From an uncultured Mucilaginibacter sp. (GTDB lineage: Bacteria; Bacteroidota; Bacteroidia; Sphingobacteriales; Sphingobacteriaceae): DNA of 64,000 nt. The translations under genes were made by a program, and so were the position numbers. The notes under the pieces are model-generated. The model saw only the letters and a list, made by a program, of their open reading frames with translations, was not told the origin of the DNA and ran no database searches. Where the stretch lies: assembly GCF_903893715.1 (NCBI RefSeq), contig NZ_CAITNG010000081.1:1-64000 (forward strand), written 5' to 3'. This document shows, piece after piece, positions 26,453-35,815 of the stretch; the first letter of the stretch is position 1, and each line of letters starts with the position of its first letter.

Positions 26453-27487
26453 TTATTGGTACACCCTGATATAGTCTATTTGCATGGTGGCGCTGGTGAA
26501 CGCAGGGTCAACCGTGCCTCCAAACGTTCCGCCCATTGCCAGATTTAACAGGATAAAGAAATTTTGATTAAATGGAAGGCTACTTGAATTAGCAACAGTT
26601 TGATAAACCTGGTTATCAACCAAAATATTAATAGATGATGCCGACCAAACTAATGAATAAACGTGAAACGCCGTTGTAGCGCCACTGATGATAGTGGTAT
26701 TTCCGTTTCCATTTGCACCCGAGTGGCCGGGATAATGTAATGTACCATAAATTTTGTTGGAATTATTGCCATTGGTTTCCATAATGTCCATTTCGCCGCA
26801 AGCGGGCCAGGCGGTGGTGCTTATATCGCTGCCCAGCATCCAAATGGCGGGCCAAGGCCCCATACCTGAAGGTAATTTAGCCCTGATATCAATACGGCCA
26901 TAGGTAAAAGCATATTTACCTTGCGTAAGTAACCGAGCAGACGTGTAAGCACTGCCGCTATAATTCTCTTTTAACGCAACAATATTTAACAGGCCGTTTT
27001 GAACAAAAACGTTTTGCGTACGGTTAGTATAATACTCCAACTCGCTATTACCCCATCCGCCCGAACCGGTACCAATATCATAACCCCACTTATTAGGGTC
27101 AGGAGCACCGTCGATATTAAACTCGTCCGACCAAACCAAATTTAGCTTAACACTAACCGTTACCGTTGTACTTGCAGATACGGTTTGCCCGGATGAACTT
27201 TTCGCGATAACATTCACATTATAAGTGCCTGATGCTGAATATTTATAGGTAACCACTCCCGATGCCACAGTTTGTATCACGCCGTTGCCAAAGTCAAAAT
27301 CGTAAGTTATAGCATTTGTGGCAACAGCTGTAAAATTTACGTTGCCTGTACTATCTTGGGCCGCAACCGCGCTTACAGTTAAATTAGTAGGCGGTAAATT
27401 ACCGGTGTCTGTACCACTTTGCCCAGACTTACTACAGGCTATCAGGAAAAAACTCAGTAAGATGCAGGCGTTAAGAAAATTCCTCAT
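26453..27487 (-). CDS. GH16-family beta-glucanase lipoprotein (laminarinase-like) with PKD-like domain
   Basis: A 344-residue lipoprotein with the acylated Cys at residue 18 (LIACSK). Residues about 33-113 form a PKD-like beta domain; the rest is the GH16 jelly roll. The catalytic motif is EMDIME: nucleophile Glu232, helper Asp234, acid/base Glu237. LVWSDEFN, GWGNSELEYYT and PWPAIWML are typical of bacterial laminarinases. It would cut internal beta-1,3 (or mixed-linkage) glucan bonds at the cell surface. The same kind of PKD-like domain begins the two upstream surface lipoproteins. Confidence 0.93.
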   Translation of the reverse strand: MRNFLNACILLSFFLIACSKSGQSGTDTGNLPPTNLTVSAVAAQDSTGNVNFTAVATNAITYDFDFGNGVIQTVASGVVTYKYSASGTYNVNVIAKSSSGQTVSASTTVTVSVKLNLVWSDEFNIDGAPDPNKWGYDIGTGSGGWGNSELEYYTNRTQNVFVQNGLLNIVALKENYSGSAYTSARLLTQGKYAFTYGRIDIRAKLPSGMGPWPAIWMLGSDISTTAWPACGEMDIMETNGNNSNKIYGTLHYPGHSGANGNGNTTIISGATTAFHVYSLVWSASSINILVDNQVYQTVANSSSLPFNQNFFILLNLAMGGTFGGTVDPAFTSATMQIDYIRVYQ

Positions 27488-27502
27488 TTTTAATTATTTA
27501 TA

Positions 27503-27538
27503 AACTTACCACATGGATATTAAATCCAGTGGTAAGTT
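27503..27538. other. Imperfect hairpin between surface lipoprotein and GH16 genes
   Basis: AACTTACCA (27503-27511) pairs with TGGTAAGTT (27530-27538), and GGAT pairs with ATCC inside. There is no clear T-run on the minus strand, so it may be a processing or stability element rather than a terminator. Confidence 0.4.
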
Positions 27539-27553
27539 GTTAATATTCACCAA

Positions 27554-28456
27554 TTATTTGGCCCTTAATATTTGATACCAGGCATTACCATCGGAGCCAA
27601 TATTCCGTAAAACCATTACATTGACCTTTAAAGATATAATTTCATACGTTGTGCCCCCGGTACCAAAATTTACAAGACCATTGCCGGGGACATTAAATTG
27701 CACTCCGGTTGAGTTAGTAGAATTAGACCCCGAGTTGGCTCCGGAAAAACCGAGTATTTTGGTTCCTCCCGTATTTATGACATAGCAGCCATCACCCCCC
27801 GATTGACCATAAAATGGCGTTGCGGCACCGATAATAAACGAAGAACCCAAATTATTATCGAGCATCGAAATGCTATTAGCACTTACCTGTGTAAATGTAA
27901 TGGTACCCGCGTAAGCACACGGGGTGGCCGCTTTTTCGTTGGGTACTGCCTGGTACCAATCGGGGGTGAAACTTGTTATTGGCCCAACACCAAAATGACC
28001 TGTTGTGTCTTTTGCCACGCCCCAATTTTTTGACGTACCGTTAGTAAGCAATGTTATGATGTTTGCCGGTATTTGATATTTGTATAACACCCGTATTTGC
28101 TTGCTTGCAGTCGTCATGGCGCCGCCGGTACCTATAGCGTTTACGGTAACCGTGTACGTATTGGTATCCAGTTTGGTGTATTTATAGTTGGCTGTGGTTG
28201 ATGTTGTGTACACCGAGTCGCCGTTACCAAAATAGATTTTGTAACCAAGCGCGTTGGTTGCCGATAAGGTAAAGGCAACGTTGCCCGAGCCATCGCCAGT
28301 GGGGTTGGCTGTATTTAAACCCTGTATAGCAGCGGTTATGGCTAAATTACTTGGTGCAGTAATACTCCCGAAAGTATAATCGGTCTTTTTACAAGCCGTT
28401 ATGGCTATTGTCGCCACGAAGGCCAACAACAAGACGTATTTCATATTTTTTTCCAT
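27554..28456 (-). CDS. Surface lipoprotein with PKD-like domain (probable glycan-binding)
   Basis: A 300-residue lipoprotein (ITACKK gives Cys at residue 22; a second Met at residue 5 could be the start). Residues about 33-125 are a PKD-like beta domain with a KIYFGNGD turn, matching the DFDFGNGV turn in the GH16 protein. The remaining 170 residues are rich in Gly, Ser, Thr and aromatic residues and match no family I recognise. The position between SusD and GH16 in a glucan locus is where SusE/F-like surface glycan-binding proteins are normally encoded; that role is inference. Confidence 0.7.
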   Translation of the reverse strand: MEKNMKYVLLLAFVATIAITACKKTDYTFGSITAPSNLAITAAIQGLNTANPTGDGSGNVAFTLSATNALGYKIYFGNGDSVYTTSTTANYKYTKLDTNTYTVTVNAIGTGGAMTTASKQIRVLYKYQIPANIITLLTNGTSKNWGVAKDTTGHFGVGPITSFTPDWYQAVPNEKAATPCAYAGTITFTQVSANSISMLDNNLGSSFIIGAATPFYGQSGGDGCYVINTGGTKILGFSGANSGSNSTNSTGVQFNVPGNGLVNFGTGGTTYEIISLKVNVMVLRNIGSDGNAWYQILRAK

Positions 28457-28473
28457 GTCTTTATTTTTTTTGG

Positions 28474-30573
28474 TTATAAAAAGATTGCGTTGTTCCAGTA
28501 AAACACCTTGCCCGAACCAGCATTGTTGAAGTCGAAGAAAACAGACGCTTTTACATATTTTACACCTGCTGTATACGAACCGGCAGATGGGGCGCTAAAG
28601 TCGAAGGTCAATGTTTCCCATTGGTTGGCAACTGTTGAGTTAACCTGGGTTTGCACAAATGTTGTACTGTTCAAATCTTCCAATTTCACCATGATGGGTA
28701 TGCCCGCGGCCGGAGAATATACCTGCAAGGTCATTTTTGTCCTTGTGGAACTGATTGGGATAGCTGTTGCGAAACCAACCGGCGTTCCCATGGTAGTGCC
28801 TGCCCATGTTTGCGCACCTGCGGGTTTGGTTGTTTTAGTTACCAAAGTGCCGGAGTTGGCCGGATCGGCTACAAGCGAGGAATAATTGCTTCCAAAATCT
28901 GTTACTGTATAATCAACATCAGGGTTATTGAAATTAACCGGCAAGCTCATTTGGGATAAAAAGTGCAGTTCATCCCAATAAAATACCGAACCGGTGCCCG
29001 CATTATTAAAATCGAAGAAGACAGAAGCCAAATCATATTTATTAGCCAGATTTAATGCCGGTGTCCCTGCCGCGTTTTGTGTAAAATCGAACGTTAGCAT
29101 TTCCCATTTGTTGGCTACTGTTGTTTTTACATCAGTCTCAACAGACAGGCCATTGTTGGGATTGGCGTGGTTATCCAATTTTAGTTTGACATCAAGACCT
29201 ACTGCTGGTGAATAAACCCTCAGTGTCATTTTAGTGGCGTTAGCTGTCAACGGAATGGCGTGCAAAAACCCGTTGGTAGTACCAATAGTTGTACCTGCCC
29301 AAGTTTGCGCTCCTGATGTTTTGGTCGATATCATCACATGGTTACTGCTATTGGTTGGGTCTTTACCGATCACAGTAGAGTTACCTCCAAAGTCGGACAT
29401 GGTATAATCTACCGTAGTCGCTTCAAAATTTACAGGTAAATCTATTTGTGTCAATGACGGCGGGGCCATCATCAAATCGTCAAAGTAAAAGGTTGCGCCC
29501 GTTCCGGCATTATTAAAATCGAAGAAAATAGATGCCAGATCATAGGTGTTAGCGGCTGTCCAGGCAGGTGTGCCCGTTGCCGGTTTGCTAAAATCGAAGG
29601 TTAAGGTTTCCCATTGGTTAACCAATGTTGTTTTAACATCTGTTTCTACAGATAAACCATTGTTTGGGTTGCCGTGATTATCGAGCTTTAGCTTCACATC
29701 CAAACCTGCAGCAGGTGATAATACCCTGACTGTCATTTTAAGATTTGCAGCAGTAAGTGGCACCGGAGTAGCAAACCCTGCGGCTGTACCGATAGTAGTA
29801 CCTGCCCATGTTTGTGCACCGGCTGTTTTAACAGATTTCATCACGTGGTTGGTACTAACTTTGGGGTCTACAGCGAACGTGGATACATTGCCGCCAAAAT
29901 CGGACATGGTATAGTTAGTGTTGGGGTCTTCAAAGTTTACCGGCAACGCTATTTGTTTGGATACATTGATAGTATCCAGATATTGCGTAGTTGCAGCACC
30001 CCCGCTTAAAGCGATGACCTTAACAATATACTTGCCTGCATTCACATAGTTATGGTTTACGGTTACGCCGGCCAGTATACTTACCGATGGGATTGGAGAT
30101 ACGTTGGTAGAGTCGCCAAAGTAAACTTTAAACAGGGTAGCATATTTTGCAGTTGCCGATACGCTTACCGTTAAATTGTTGGTTGTTACTTTTGCTACCA
30201 GGTTTTGTGGTGCCAAAAATGAAACCACCAGTTGTTGAGTAACGGTTACCGTGCCGCCAACTAGATCGTGAGCTATTACTTTAACATTGTAGGTACCCTC
30301 GGCATAAGTATGTAAGGTACTTTGCCCCGAGGGAACAGTTGCCGGGCTTACAGTGGCATCGCCATAGTAAACATCATATTTCACTACACCCGAGCCATTA
30401 GGGGTGATGGTTACAAGCCCCGTATTGTCATGCGTAATATTGAACATTACTGACACATTACTTGCCGGAGCAGCAGTATTAACCAAGGAGGTATCATCAA
30501 ATTGGTCTTTTTTACATCCTAAAGCCAAGCAAATAGGAATGCTGAGCAGCGCTAAAAATTTTGATATTTTCAT
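28474..30573 (-). CDS. Surface lipoprotein with PKD-like domains and three tandem binding modules
   Basis: A 699-residue lipoprotein (ALGCKK, Cys at residue 20). Residues about 40-205 hold two PKD-like domains. Then come three tandem copies of a 158-169-residue module at about 208-376, 377-541 and 542-699. Each has LPVNF near its start, then DFGGN or DFGSN, GAQTWAGTT, and VFFDFNNAG near its end. Repeats 1 and 2 share KLKLDN and NPNNGLSVETDVKTT; repeat 3 has diverged there. The module resembles beta-sandwich carbohydrate-binding modules seen in laminarin loci. It directly follows susD, the usual place of a surface glycan-binding protein. Confidence 0.75.
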   Translation of the reverse strand: MKISKFLALLSIPICLALGCKKDQFDDTSLVNTAAPASNVSVMFNITHDNTGLVTITPNGSGVVKYDVYYGDATVSPATVPSGQSTLHTYAEGTYNVKVIAHDLVGGTVTVTQQLVVSFLAPQNLVAKVTTNNLTVSVSATAKYATLFKVYFGDSTNVSPIPSVSILAGVTVNHNYVNAGKYIVKVIALSGGAATTQYLDTINVSKQIALPVNFEDPNTNYTMSDFGGNVSTFAVDPKVSTNHVMKSVKTAGAQTWAGTTIGTAAGFATPVPLTAANLKMTVRVLSPAAGLDVKLKLDNHGNPNNGLSVETDVKTTLVNQWETLTFDFSKPATGTPAWTAANTYDLASIFFDFNNAGTGATFYFDDLMMAPPSLTQIDLPVNFEATTVDYTMSDFGGNSTVIGKDPTNSSNHVMISTKTSGAQTWAGTTIGTTNGFLHAIPLTANATKMTLRVYSPAVGLDVKLKLDNHANPNNGLSVETDVKTTVANKWEMLTFDFTQNAAGTPALNLANKYDLASVFFDFNNAGTGSVFYWDELHFLSQMSLPVNFNNPDVDYTVTDFGSNYSSLVADPANSGTLVTKTTKPAGAQTWAGTTMGTPVGFATAIPISSTRTKMTLQVYSPAAGIPIMVKLEDLNSTTFVQTQVNSTVANQWETLTFDFSAPSAGSYTAGVKYVKASVFFDFNNAGSGKVFYWNNAIFL

Positions 30574-30596
30574 GTTGTTCTTCTTTTTATTAGAAA

Positions 30597-32108
30597 TTAA
30601 TAACCCGGGTTTTGCGCCAAGCCTGATACCGTAACTTCCTGCTGCGGTATCGGAAACAGCTCGTTTTTGCCTGTTTTAAAAGCTGATCCAAGCACCGTTG
30701 CTGCCTGACCGGTACGCACCAGGTCAAAAAAGCGCTCTCCCTCCATGGCCAACTCCAAACGGCGTTCGTTTAAAATTGCAGTGTAGAGCGTTGCTCCTGT
30801 TGCAGTAACATCATGCGAAGCATCGGCAACCTGAAATGCCCTGCGGCGTACCTGATTGAGGTAAAGCTGCGCTTTTGCATCATTATTGCTCTGGTTATAA
30901 GCTTCGGCAGCCATTAAAAGCACATCGGCATATCTGATGGTCCTGAAGTTGTTCAAATAGTTTAATTCGGGTTGCCCGCTGGTCTGGCCTTTTCGCGGCA
31001 AATACTTTTTATTGTAGTATCCGGTATTTTCATAGGGTGCGACCTGATAGGTAACATTTAAAGCCGGGTTTGCAGTGGCATAGGCTGCAACGTCAAACAA
31101 GGTACCCGGCTGGCGCTGGTCGCCTGCCTGATAGGCATTGTATAAGTTAACTGAAGGCAGATTAGTACTCCAACCTGCTGCATAGGGCATGGCCGATGTA
31201 CCGCTCATTTGCCTTACGCCGCATTGTTGTACCGAGTAGTTGCCTTGTCCCTGTAAAACATTCGACCATTGGTAGTAAGGAGAGCTATTGCTGTATTGAA
31301 TCTCAAATACAGATTCCGGGCCGTTCTCTCCTGATTTCACAAAAATCGAATCGAACTTGGTTACCAGCGTGAAAGCACCCGCGTCGATAACGCTTTGCAA
31401 AACCGGCGCGGCTGAAGTATATTTCTTTTCATATAAATAAACCTTGCCCAATAGTGCCTGTGCAGCATATTTGGTAACCCTCCCCGGTTGCGATTGTATG
31501 GTTGGCAATACAGATATGGCTTTGGTTAAATCGGCTTCCATTTGCGCATAAACAGCAGCGGGGGCCGCCCTTTGTAAAGTACCCGAGTTTGAAAAATCCA
31601 GGCGTTTATCGATAAATAGTGGTACACCGCCAAACATTTTTACCAGCGTGAAATAGTAATAGGCCCGCAAAAAGTAAATCTCGCCATACATGGCATCTTT
31701 ACCTGTAAAATTCACCTGCGCCCCCGAAGGGTTGTTTGTTTGGTATTGGGTAAGATAATTCGCCCTGTTTATGCCTTCATAGGCATACTGCCATATACTG
31801 GTCAGGGTGCCATTTGTTGGAGTAACTGTAAACTGGTCTATCTGTTGCAGGTCAAGCACGTCCGAAGCGCTTTCGCCGCCGGCCACTGAATTATCAGAAG
31901 CAATATCACCAATAGGTACCACCTGATTTAGCCATTGCAAGGGGGTATAAACACTGATTTCCATTGTTTGGTAATCGGATGCTGATTGCAATGATGACGA
32001 AGCCGTGATCAGGTAGGAGTCCGTAGGATTATAGTCGACAAATTTTTTGCAGGACGCGACCAAGACCATCAAGCCCATCATCGCTGCTATTTTTAAATAC
32101 GTTTTCAT
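30597..32108 (-). CDS. SusD/RagB-family surface glycan-binding lipoprotein
   Basis: The Met at 32108 is preferred over one at 32141: it gives a proper lipoprotein signal (VLVASCKK) and starts 16 bp after the SusC stop. The 503-residue product has the SusD pattern: FVDYNPTDSYL after the signal, TPR-like helices with GEIYFLRAYYYFTLVKMFGGVPL, and a C-terminal RYADVLLMAAEAYNQ with the LNERRLELAMEGERFFDLVR motif. SusD caps the SusC barrel and captures glycan at the surface. It is translationally close to SusC and followed by the triple-module lipoprotein. Confidence 0.96.
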   Translation of the reverse strand: MKTYLKIAAMMGLMVLVASCKKFVDYNPTDSYLITASSSLQSASDYQTMEISVYTPLQWLNQVVPIGDIASDNSVAGGESASDVLDLQQIDQFTVTPTNGTLTSIWQYAYEGINRANYLTQYQTNNPSGAQVNFTGKDAMYGEIYFLRAYYYFTLVKMFGGVPLFIDKRLDFSNSGTLQRAAPAAVYAQMEADLTKAISVLPTIQSQPGRVTKYAAQALLGKVYLYEKKYTSAAPVLQSVIDAGAFTLVTKFDSIFVKSGENGPESVFEIQYSNSSPYYQWSNVLQGQGNYSVQQCGVRQMSGTSAMPYAAGWSTNLPSVNLYNAYQAGDQRQPGTLFDVAAYATANPALNVTYQVAPYENTGYYNKKYLPRKGQTSGQPELNYLNNFRTIRYADVLLMAAEAYNQSNNDAKAQLYLNQVRRRAFQVADASHDVTATGATLYTAILNERRLELAMEGERFFDLVRTGQAATVLGSAFKTGKNELFPIPQQEVTVSGLAQNPGY

Positions 32109-32124
32109 TTCTGTAATTTTTAAA

Positions 32125-35100
32125 TTAAAATTTAAAATCAAGACCTACCAGCCCTATACGTGCCTGAGGATAATTTCCATAATCTACACCGCTGTTCATG
32201 ATTCCGCCCGATATTTCAGGGTCAAAACCGGTGTACTTAGTAAATGTGTACGCGTTTTTAACCTGGGCGTAAATGCGCAGGCTGGTATTTTGACCCTTTA
32301 AAATCGACTTCGGGATAGTATAGCCAAGCTGTATGTTTTTGATTTTTATAAATGAACCATCTTCAATATATCTGTCGGATACACGGGAGTTATCGCTCAC
32401 ATCAGTAAATGTATACTCAGGATTGGCCGCATCGTTAGTGGATCCCGGACCGGTCCATCTTGCTAAGATGGTACTTGGTTTGTTGGTATAGTTGGCGTTC
32501 CTGTCCCAGGCTTTAAAAATTTTGTTGCCTTCGGATATATAAACAAATGTAGTCAGGTCAAATTGCTTATACGCCAGGTTTAAATTCCAGCCCATGGTAA
32601 ATTTAGGAAAGGGGCTGCCTAAATCCGTTTGATCGGCACTGGTAATTACCCCATCGCCATTAACGTCAACATACTTTATACTTCCGGGTTGTGCTCCGGC
32701 TTGCGCCGGCGATTGAGTGATCTGCGCCTGCGTTTGAAACAGGCCATCTGTTTTATATCCCCAAAACTCGCCAGGGGCATATCCTGTTTTAAATACGGTA
32801 GCCGTTTGGCTTTGTCCGTTATAAAAAGACCCGCCGGTTACGATGGCCGAATTATCGGAATTAGTTGCCGTAACATTGCTTTTGAAAGTGCTAAAAGTTA
32901 AAGATGTGCTGAATTTAAAGTTTTTGCCAAAGTTAGTGTTGTAACTAACCATCGCATCAATACCCTTGGTAGATGTTGAACCGATGTTAGCATTGGAGGC
33001 AGGCACTGTACCTAAATACAACGACTGAGTTGGCGTAAACAACAGCCCGTCAACGTCTTTTTTGTACAAATCGAAGTTAAAAGTTAGCTTATGTGCCAAT
33101 TCAATATCAAAGCCTATATCGGTTTGCTTGTCTTTTTCCCACGCCAAATCAGGGTTTGCCAGCGAGCCGATTGATGAACCTGGCTCAAACATATTTCCGA
33201 AACTATAACCGTTGCTGTTGCCTATGGTATTGTAAGGCCCGCCTGTTACAATAGTTGATACTTGCGCATTGGAGGCATTACTATTACCTGATATACCATA
33301 GCTGCCTCTTAATTTCAAGAATGTTACCAGTTTAGATTGGAAAAAGTCTTCTTTCGAAACTATCCAGCCTAACGAGGCCGCGTAAAAATTACCAAACTTG
33401 TTATTGGCGCCAAATACCTGATCGCCGTCTTCGCGATCGCTAAAGGTGGCTAAATATTTGTCTTTATAGTCATAATTCAACCTAGCGAAGTAAGAGAGCT
33501 TTTTATCGGAATATTGGTAGTAATACCCTGTTTGCGCGTTGGTATTGGTGGCCGAGTTGACACCTGTTGCAGCGGTATAATCTGCGTATGTCCAGGAATT
33601 AAATGGTACATCCTGCCGCGACACACCGATTTGATTGCCGGTAATTTCGGCAAATGTAATACCGGCTACAGCTTGAAAATGATGGTCGGTTTTATAGCTA
33701 AAATCATAATTAGCATAACTTTCCCAGTTCCAGTTAAAATTACCGTTGCGGACTGAAGTAACCGAGTTATGATCGCCTGTTACAGTCGAACCATCCGCGT
33801 TCATGGTATTATCGCTATTATTTAAACCGTAAAAAATTAACGGGTTAAATGATTTTGCGTTGTCGTTATAATCGGTATAACCAAAGCGTGAGGTCAATTT
33901 TATATTTTTTACAACATCATATTGCAACTCAAACTTGCCGTATAGCTTATTGCCTAAATCTTTGTTATACGTATTATCGAGTTGTGTTAAGGGGTTATGT
34001 ACTTCCTGCAGTTCAAGCCTGCTAAAACCATAAGTGCCCACGGTGTTCGGTACATTGTTATAAACAGGTACTGTAGGGTCAAAGTTCAACGCATTGCCTA
34101 TTACGCTATTAAAAGAGTTTTCAGCAACGCCTTTTGAATTGAGAATAACATCGGTCGCATTAATGGTAAATCTCAGCTTTGGTGTTAAGTCAAAATTCAA
34201 ATTCGCGGTAAAGTTTCCGCGACCGTAATCTGATTTATCAATACCGCCTACTATACCAGCCTGATCGGTATAACCTGCTTCCAAAAAATAGGTGGTTTTA
34301 CTGGTACCACCGGTTGCCGATAGCGTATAATTTTGAAGCGGGGCATTTTTAAAAATCTGATCCTGCCAGTTAGTGCCAACCCCAACGGTACTTAAATTAG
34401 GGAAAATGAGGGGACCTCCCGATAAGGTACTGGCTTCGTTTTCCATTGCAGCAAATTGCGTTGCATTTAAAACATCTACTTTATTGGCTACCTGTTGAAT
34501 GCCATAGCTGGTACTCAACCTAAATTGTGTTTTTTGGTCTTTTTTACCGGTTTTGGTGGTTACTAAAATAACTCCGTTACCCCCATTTACACCATATATG
34601 GCGGTCGCGGCTGCATCTTTCAGTATCGACACCGATTCCACATCGGTAGGATTAAGTGAGTTAAAGTCGGTTAAAGTTTGTTCAACTCCGTCTATCACTA
34701 CCAGAGGATCACTACCTGTATAAGAAGGTATACCCCGGATCAAAACTGTTGGAGTTACGCCAGGCGAGCCGCTTTGAATAATTTCGACACCCGAAACCCT
34801 GCCTTGAATGGCATCTTCTACGCGAACTGCGTTAACTTTTTCGACATCTGAGCTTTTGATGGTTGATATTGCTCCGGATACCTTTTCGGATTTTTGAGAG
34901 CCGTATCCAACTACAACTACATCGTTTAATGTCCTGATATCATCCTGCAAAACTACATTGATTGTTGTGTGGTTGTTTACAGCAATATCCTGCCCGGTAT
35001 AGCCAATAAACGAAAAACTTAACACTGAATTTGCGGCCGCGCTGATAGTGAACTTTCCTGCTGCATCGGTCGAAACGGCCGTAGTGGTCCCCTTTACCTT

Positions 35101-35229
35101 TACGGTAACGCCTGGAAGTGGCAGTCCCGATCTATCGGTCACCTTGCCGGCAATCTTTAAACTTTGGGCAAATAGCTGGCTACCTGCAAAAAGTAAGAGT
35201 AAAATGAATAAAGTAATTTTTTTTCTCAT
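32125..35229 (-). CDS. SusC/RagA-family TonB-dependent outer-membrane transporter
   Basis: The Met at 35229 (MRKKITLFILLLLF) is preferred over one at 35265 because it begins a clean signal peptide; the product is about 1034 residues. Order: signal peptide, carboxypeptidase-regulatory-like domain (GKVTDRSGLPLPGVTVKVKG), TonB box region (DVVVVGYGSQ), plug (VLIRGIPSYTGSDPLVVIDG), and a 22-strand barrel whose last strand ends LVGLDFKF. It imports oligosaccharides with energy from TonB/ExbBD, encoded elsewhere. It is the first gene of the glucan locus and is divergent from the regulator. Confidence 0.96.
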   Translation of the reverse strand: MRKKITLFILLLLFAGSQLFAQSLKIAGKVTDRSGLPLPGVTVKVKGTTTAVSTDAAGKFTISAAANSVLSFSFIGYTGQDIAVNNHTTINVVLQDDIRTLNDVVVVGYGSQKSEKVSGAISTIKSSDVEKVNAVRVEDAIQGRVSGVEIIQSGSPGVTPTVLIRGIPSYTGSDPLVVIDGVEQTLTDFNSLNPTDVESVSILKDAAATAIYGVNGGNGVILVTTKTGKKDQKTQFRLSTSYGIQQVANKVDVLNATQFAAMENEASTLSGGPLIFPNLSTVGVGTNWQDQIFKNAPLQNYTLSATGGTSKTTYFLEAGYTDQAGIVGGIDKSDYGRGNFTANLNFDLTPKLRFTINATDVILNSKGVAENSFNSVIGNALNFDPTVPVYNNVPNTVGTYGFSRLELQEVHNPLTQLDNTYNKDLGNKLYGKFELQYDVVKNIKLTSRFGYTDYNDNAKSFNPLIFYGLNNSDNTMNADGSTVTGDHNSVTSVRNGNFNWNWESYANYDFSYKTDHHFQAVAGITFAEITGNQIGVSRQDVPFNSWTYADYTAATGVNSATNTNAQTGYYYQYSDKKLSYFARLNYDYKDKYLATFSDREDGDQVFGANNKFGNFYAASLGWIVSKEDFFQSKLVTFLKLRGSYGISGNSNASNAQVSTIVTGGPYNTIGNSNGYSFGNMFEPGSSIGSLANPDLAWEKDKQTDIGFDIELAHKLTFNFDLYKKDVDGLLFTPTQSLYLGTVPASNANIGSTSTKGIDAMVSYNTNFGKNFKFSTSLTFSTFKSNVTATNSDNSAIVTGGSFYNGQSQTATVFKTGYAPGEFWGYKTDGLFQTQAQITQSPAQAGAQPGSIKYVDVNGDGVITSADQTDLGSPFPKFTMGWNLNLAYKQFDLTTFVYISEGNKIFKAWDRNANYTNKPSTILARWTGPGSTNDAANPEYTFTDVSDNSRVSDRYIEDGSFIKIKNIQLGYTIPKSILKGQNTSLRIYAQVKNAYTFTKYTGFDPEISGGIMNSGVDYGNYPQARIGLVGLDFKF

Positions 35230-35815
35230 CGATAATTTTTTTAATTGATTTAACGGTTTGGGCAATTGGTGGTGCCCGGCAATTTTTAATAAAACAAAGC
35301 AGGCCGCCTAACCATAGGTCAGCAAACAAAAATCATAAATGTGCATAATGGTGGTTTATAAATCAAAACCACAAGGCGTGGATTTTGAACACTGCAAACA
35401 TGGGCATTATCTCCGCAAATAAAAATTTCCATACTACTACATAACCCATACAAAACGCTGATTTTTATCGATTTTGACAGTTTTCCACCCCTACAATACT
35501 ACTACATCAAGAAAAAATTATTTGTAAAAAGTTATCAGTTTATAACATGCCGAATTGTCGTTATTTACGCAATAAGGTGCTTAAAAACGTGCTTCCGGTG
35601 TTTAAATCCCATTTATACCCTGTTCAAAATCAATCGTCTTTCCGACGCTTATAACTGCAATTAGGCATGGTTGGGCATTATTGCAGCTTAAGCAACCGTT
35701 CGGCTGGTTTAATTTTAAGCTAAACATTTATACATTTATAAACCATTATAAATACCGGCTCCGGGCTTAAGTGCCAAACAAAACTTACCCAGAGCAATTA
35801 CTGTCGAAATAAAGT
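35230..35815. promoter_or_regulatory. Divergent control region of the glucan locus
   Basis: 586 bp without a gene between susC and its divergent regulator. It contains the inverted repeat GTGGTTT-8 bp-AAACCAC (35351-35372) and two exact copies of ATACTACTACAT (35431-35442 and 35496-35507, 65 bp apart, same orientation). These are the best operator candidates for the adjacent regulator. No exact TAnnTTTG promoter was found for susC. Confidence 0.55.
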
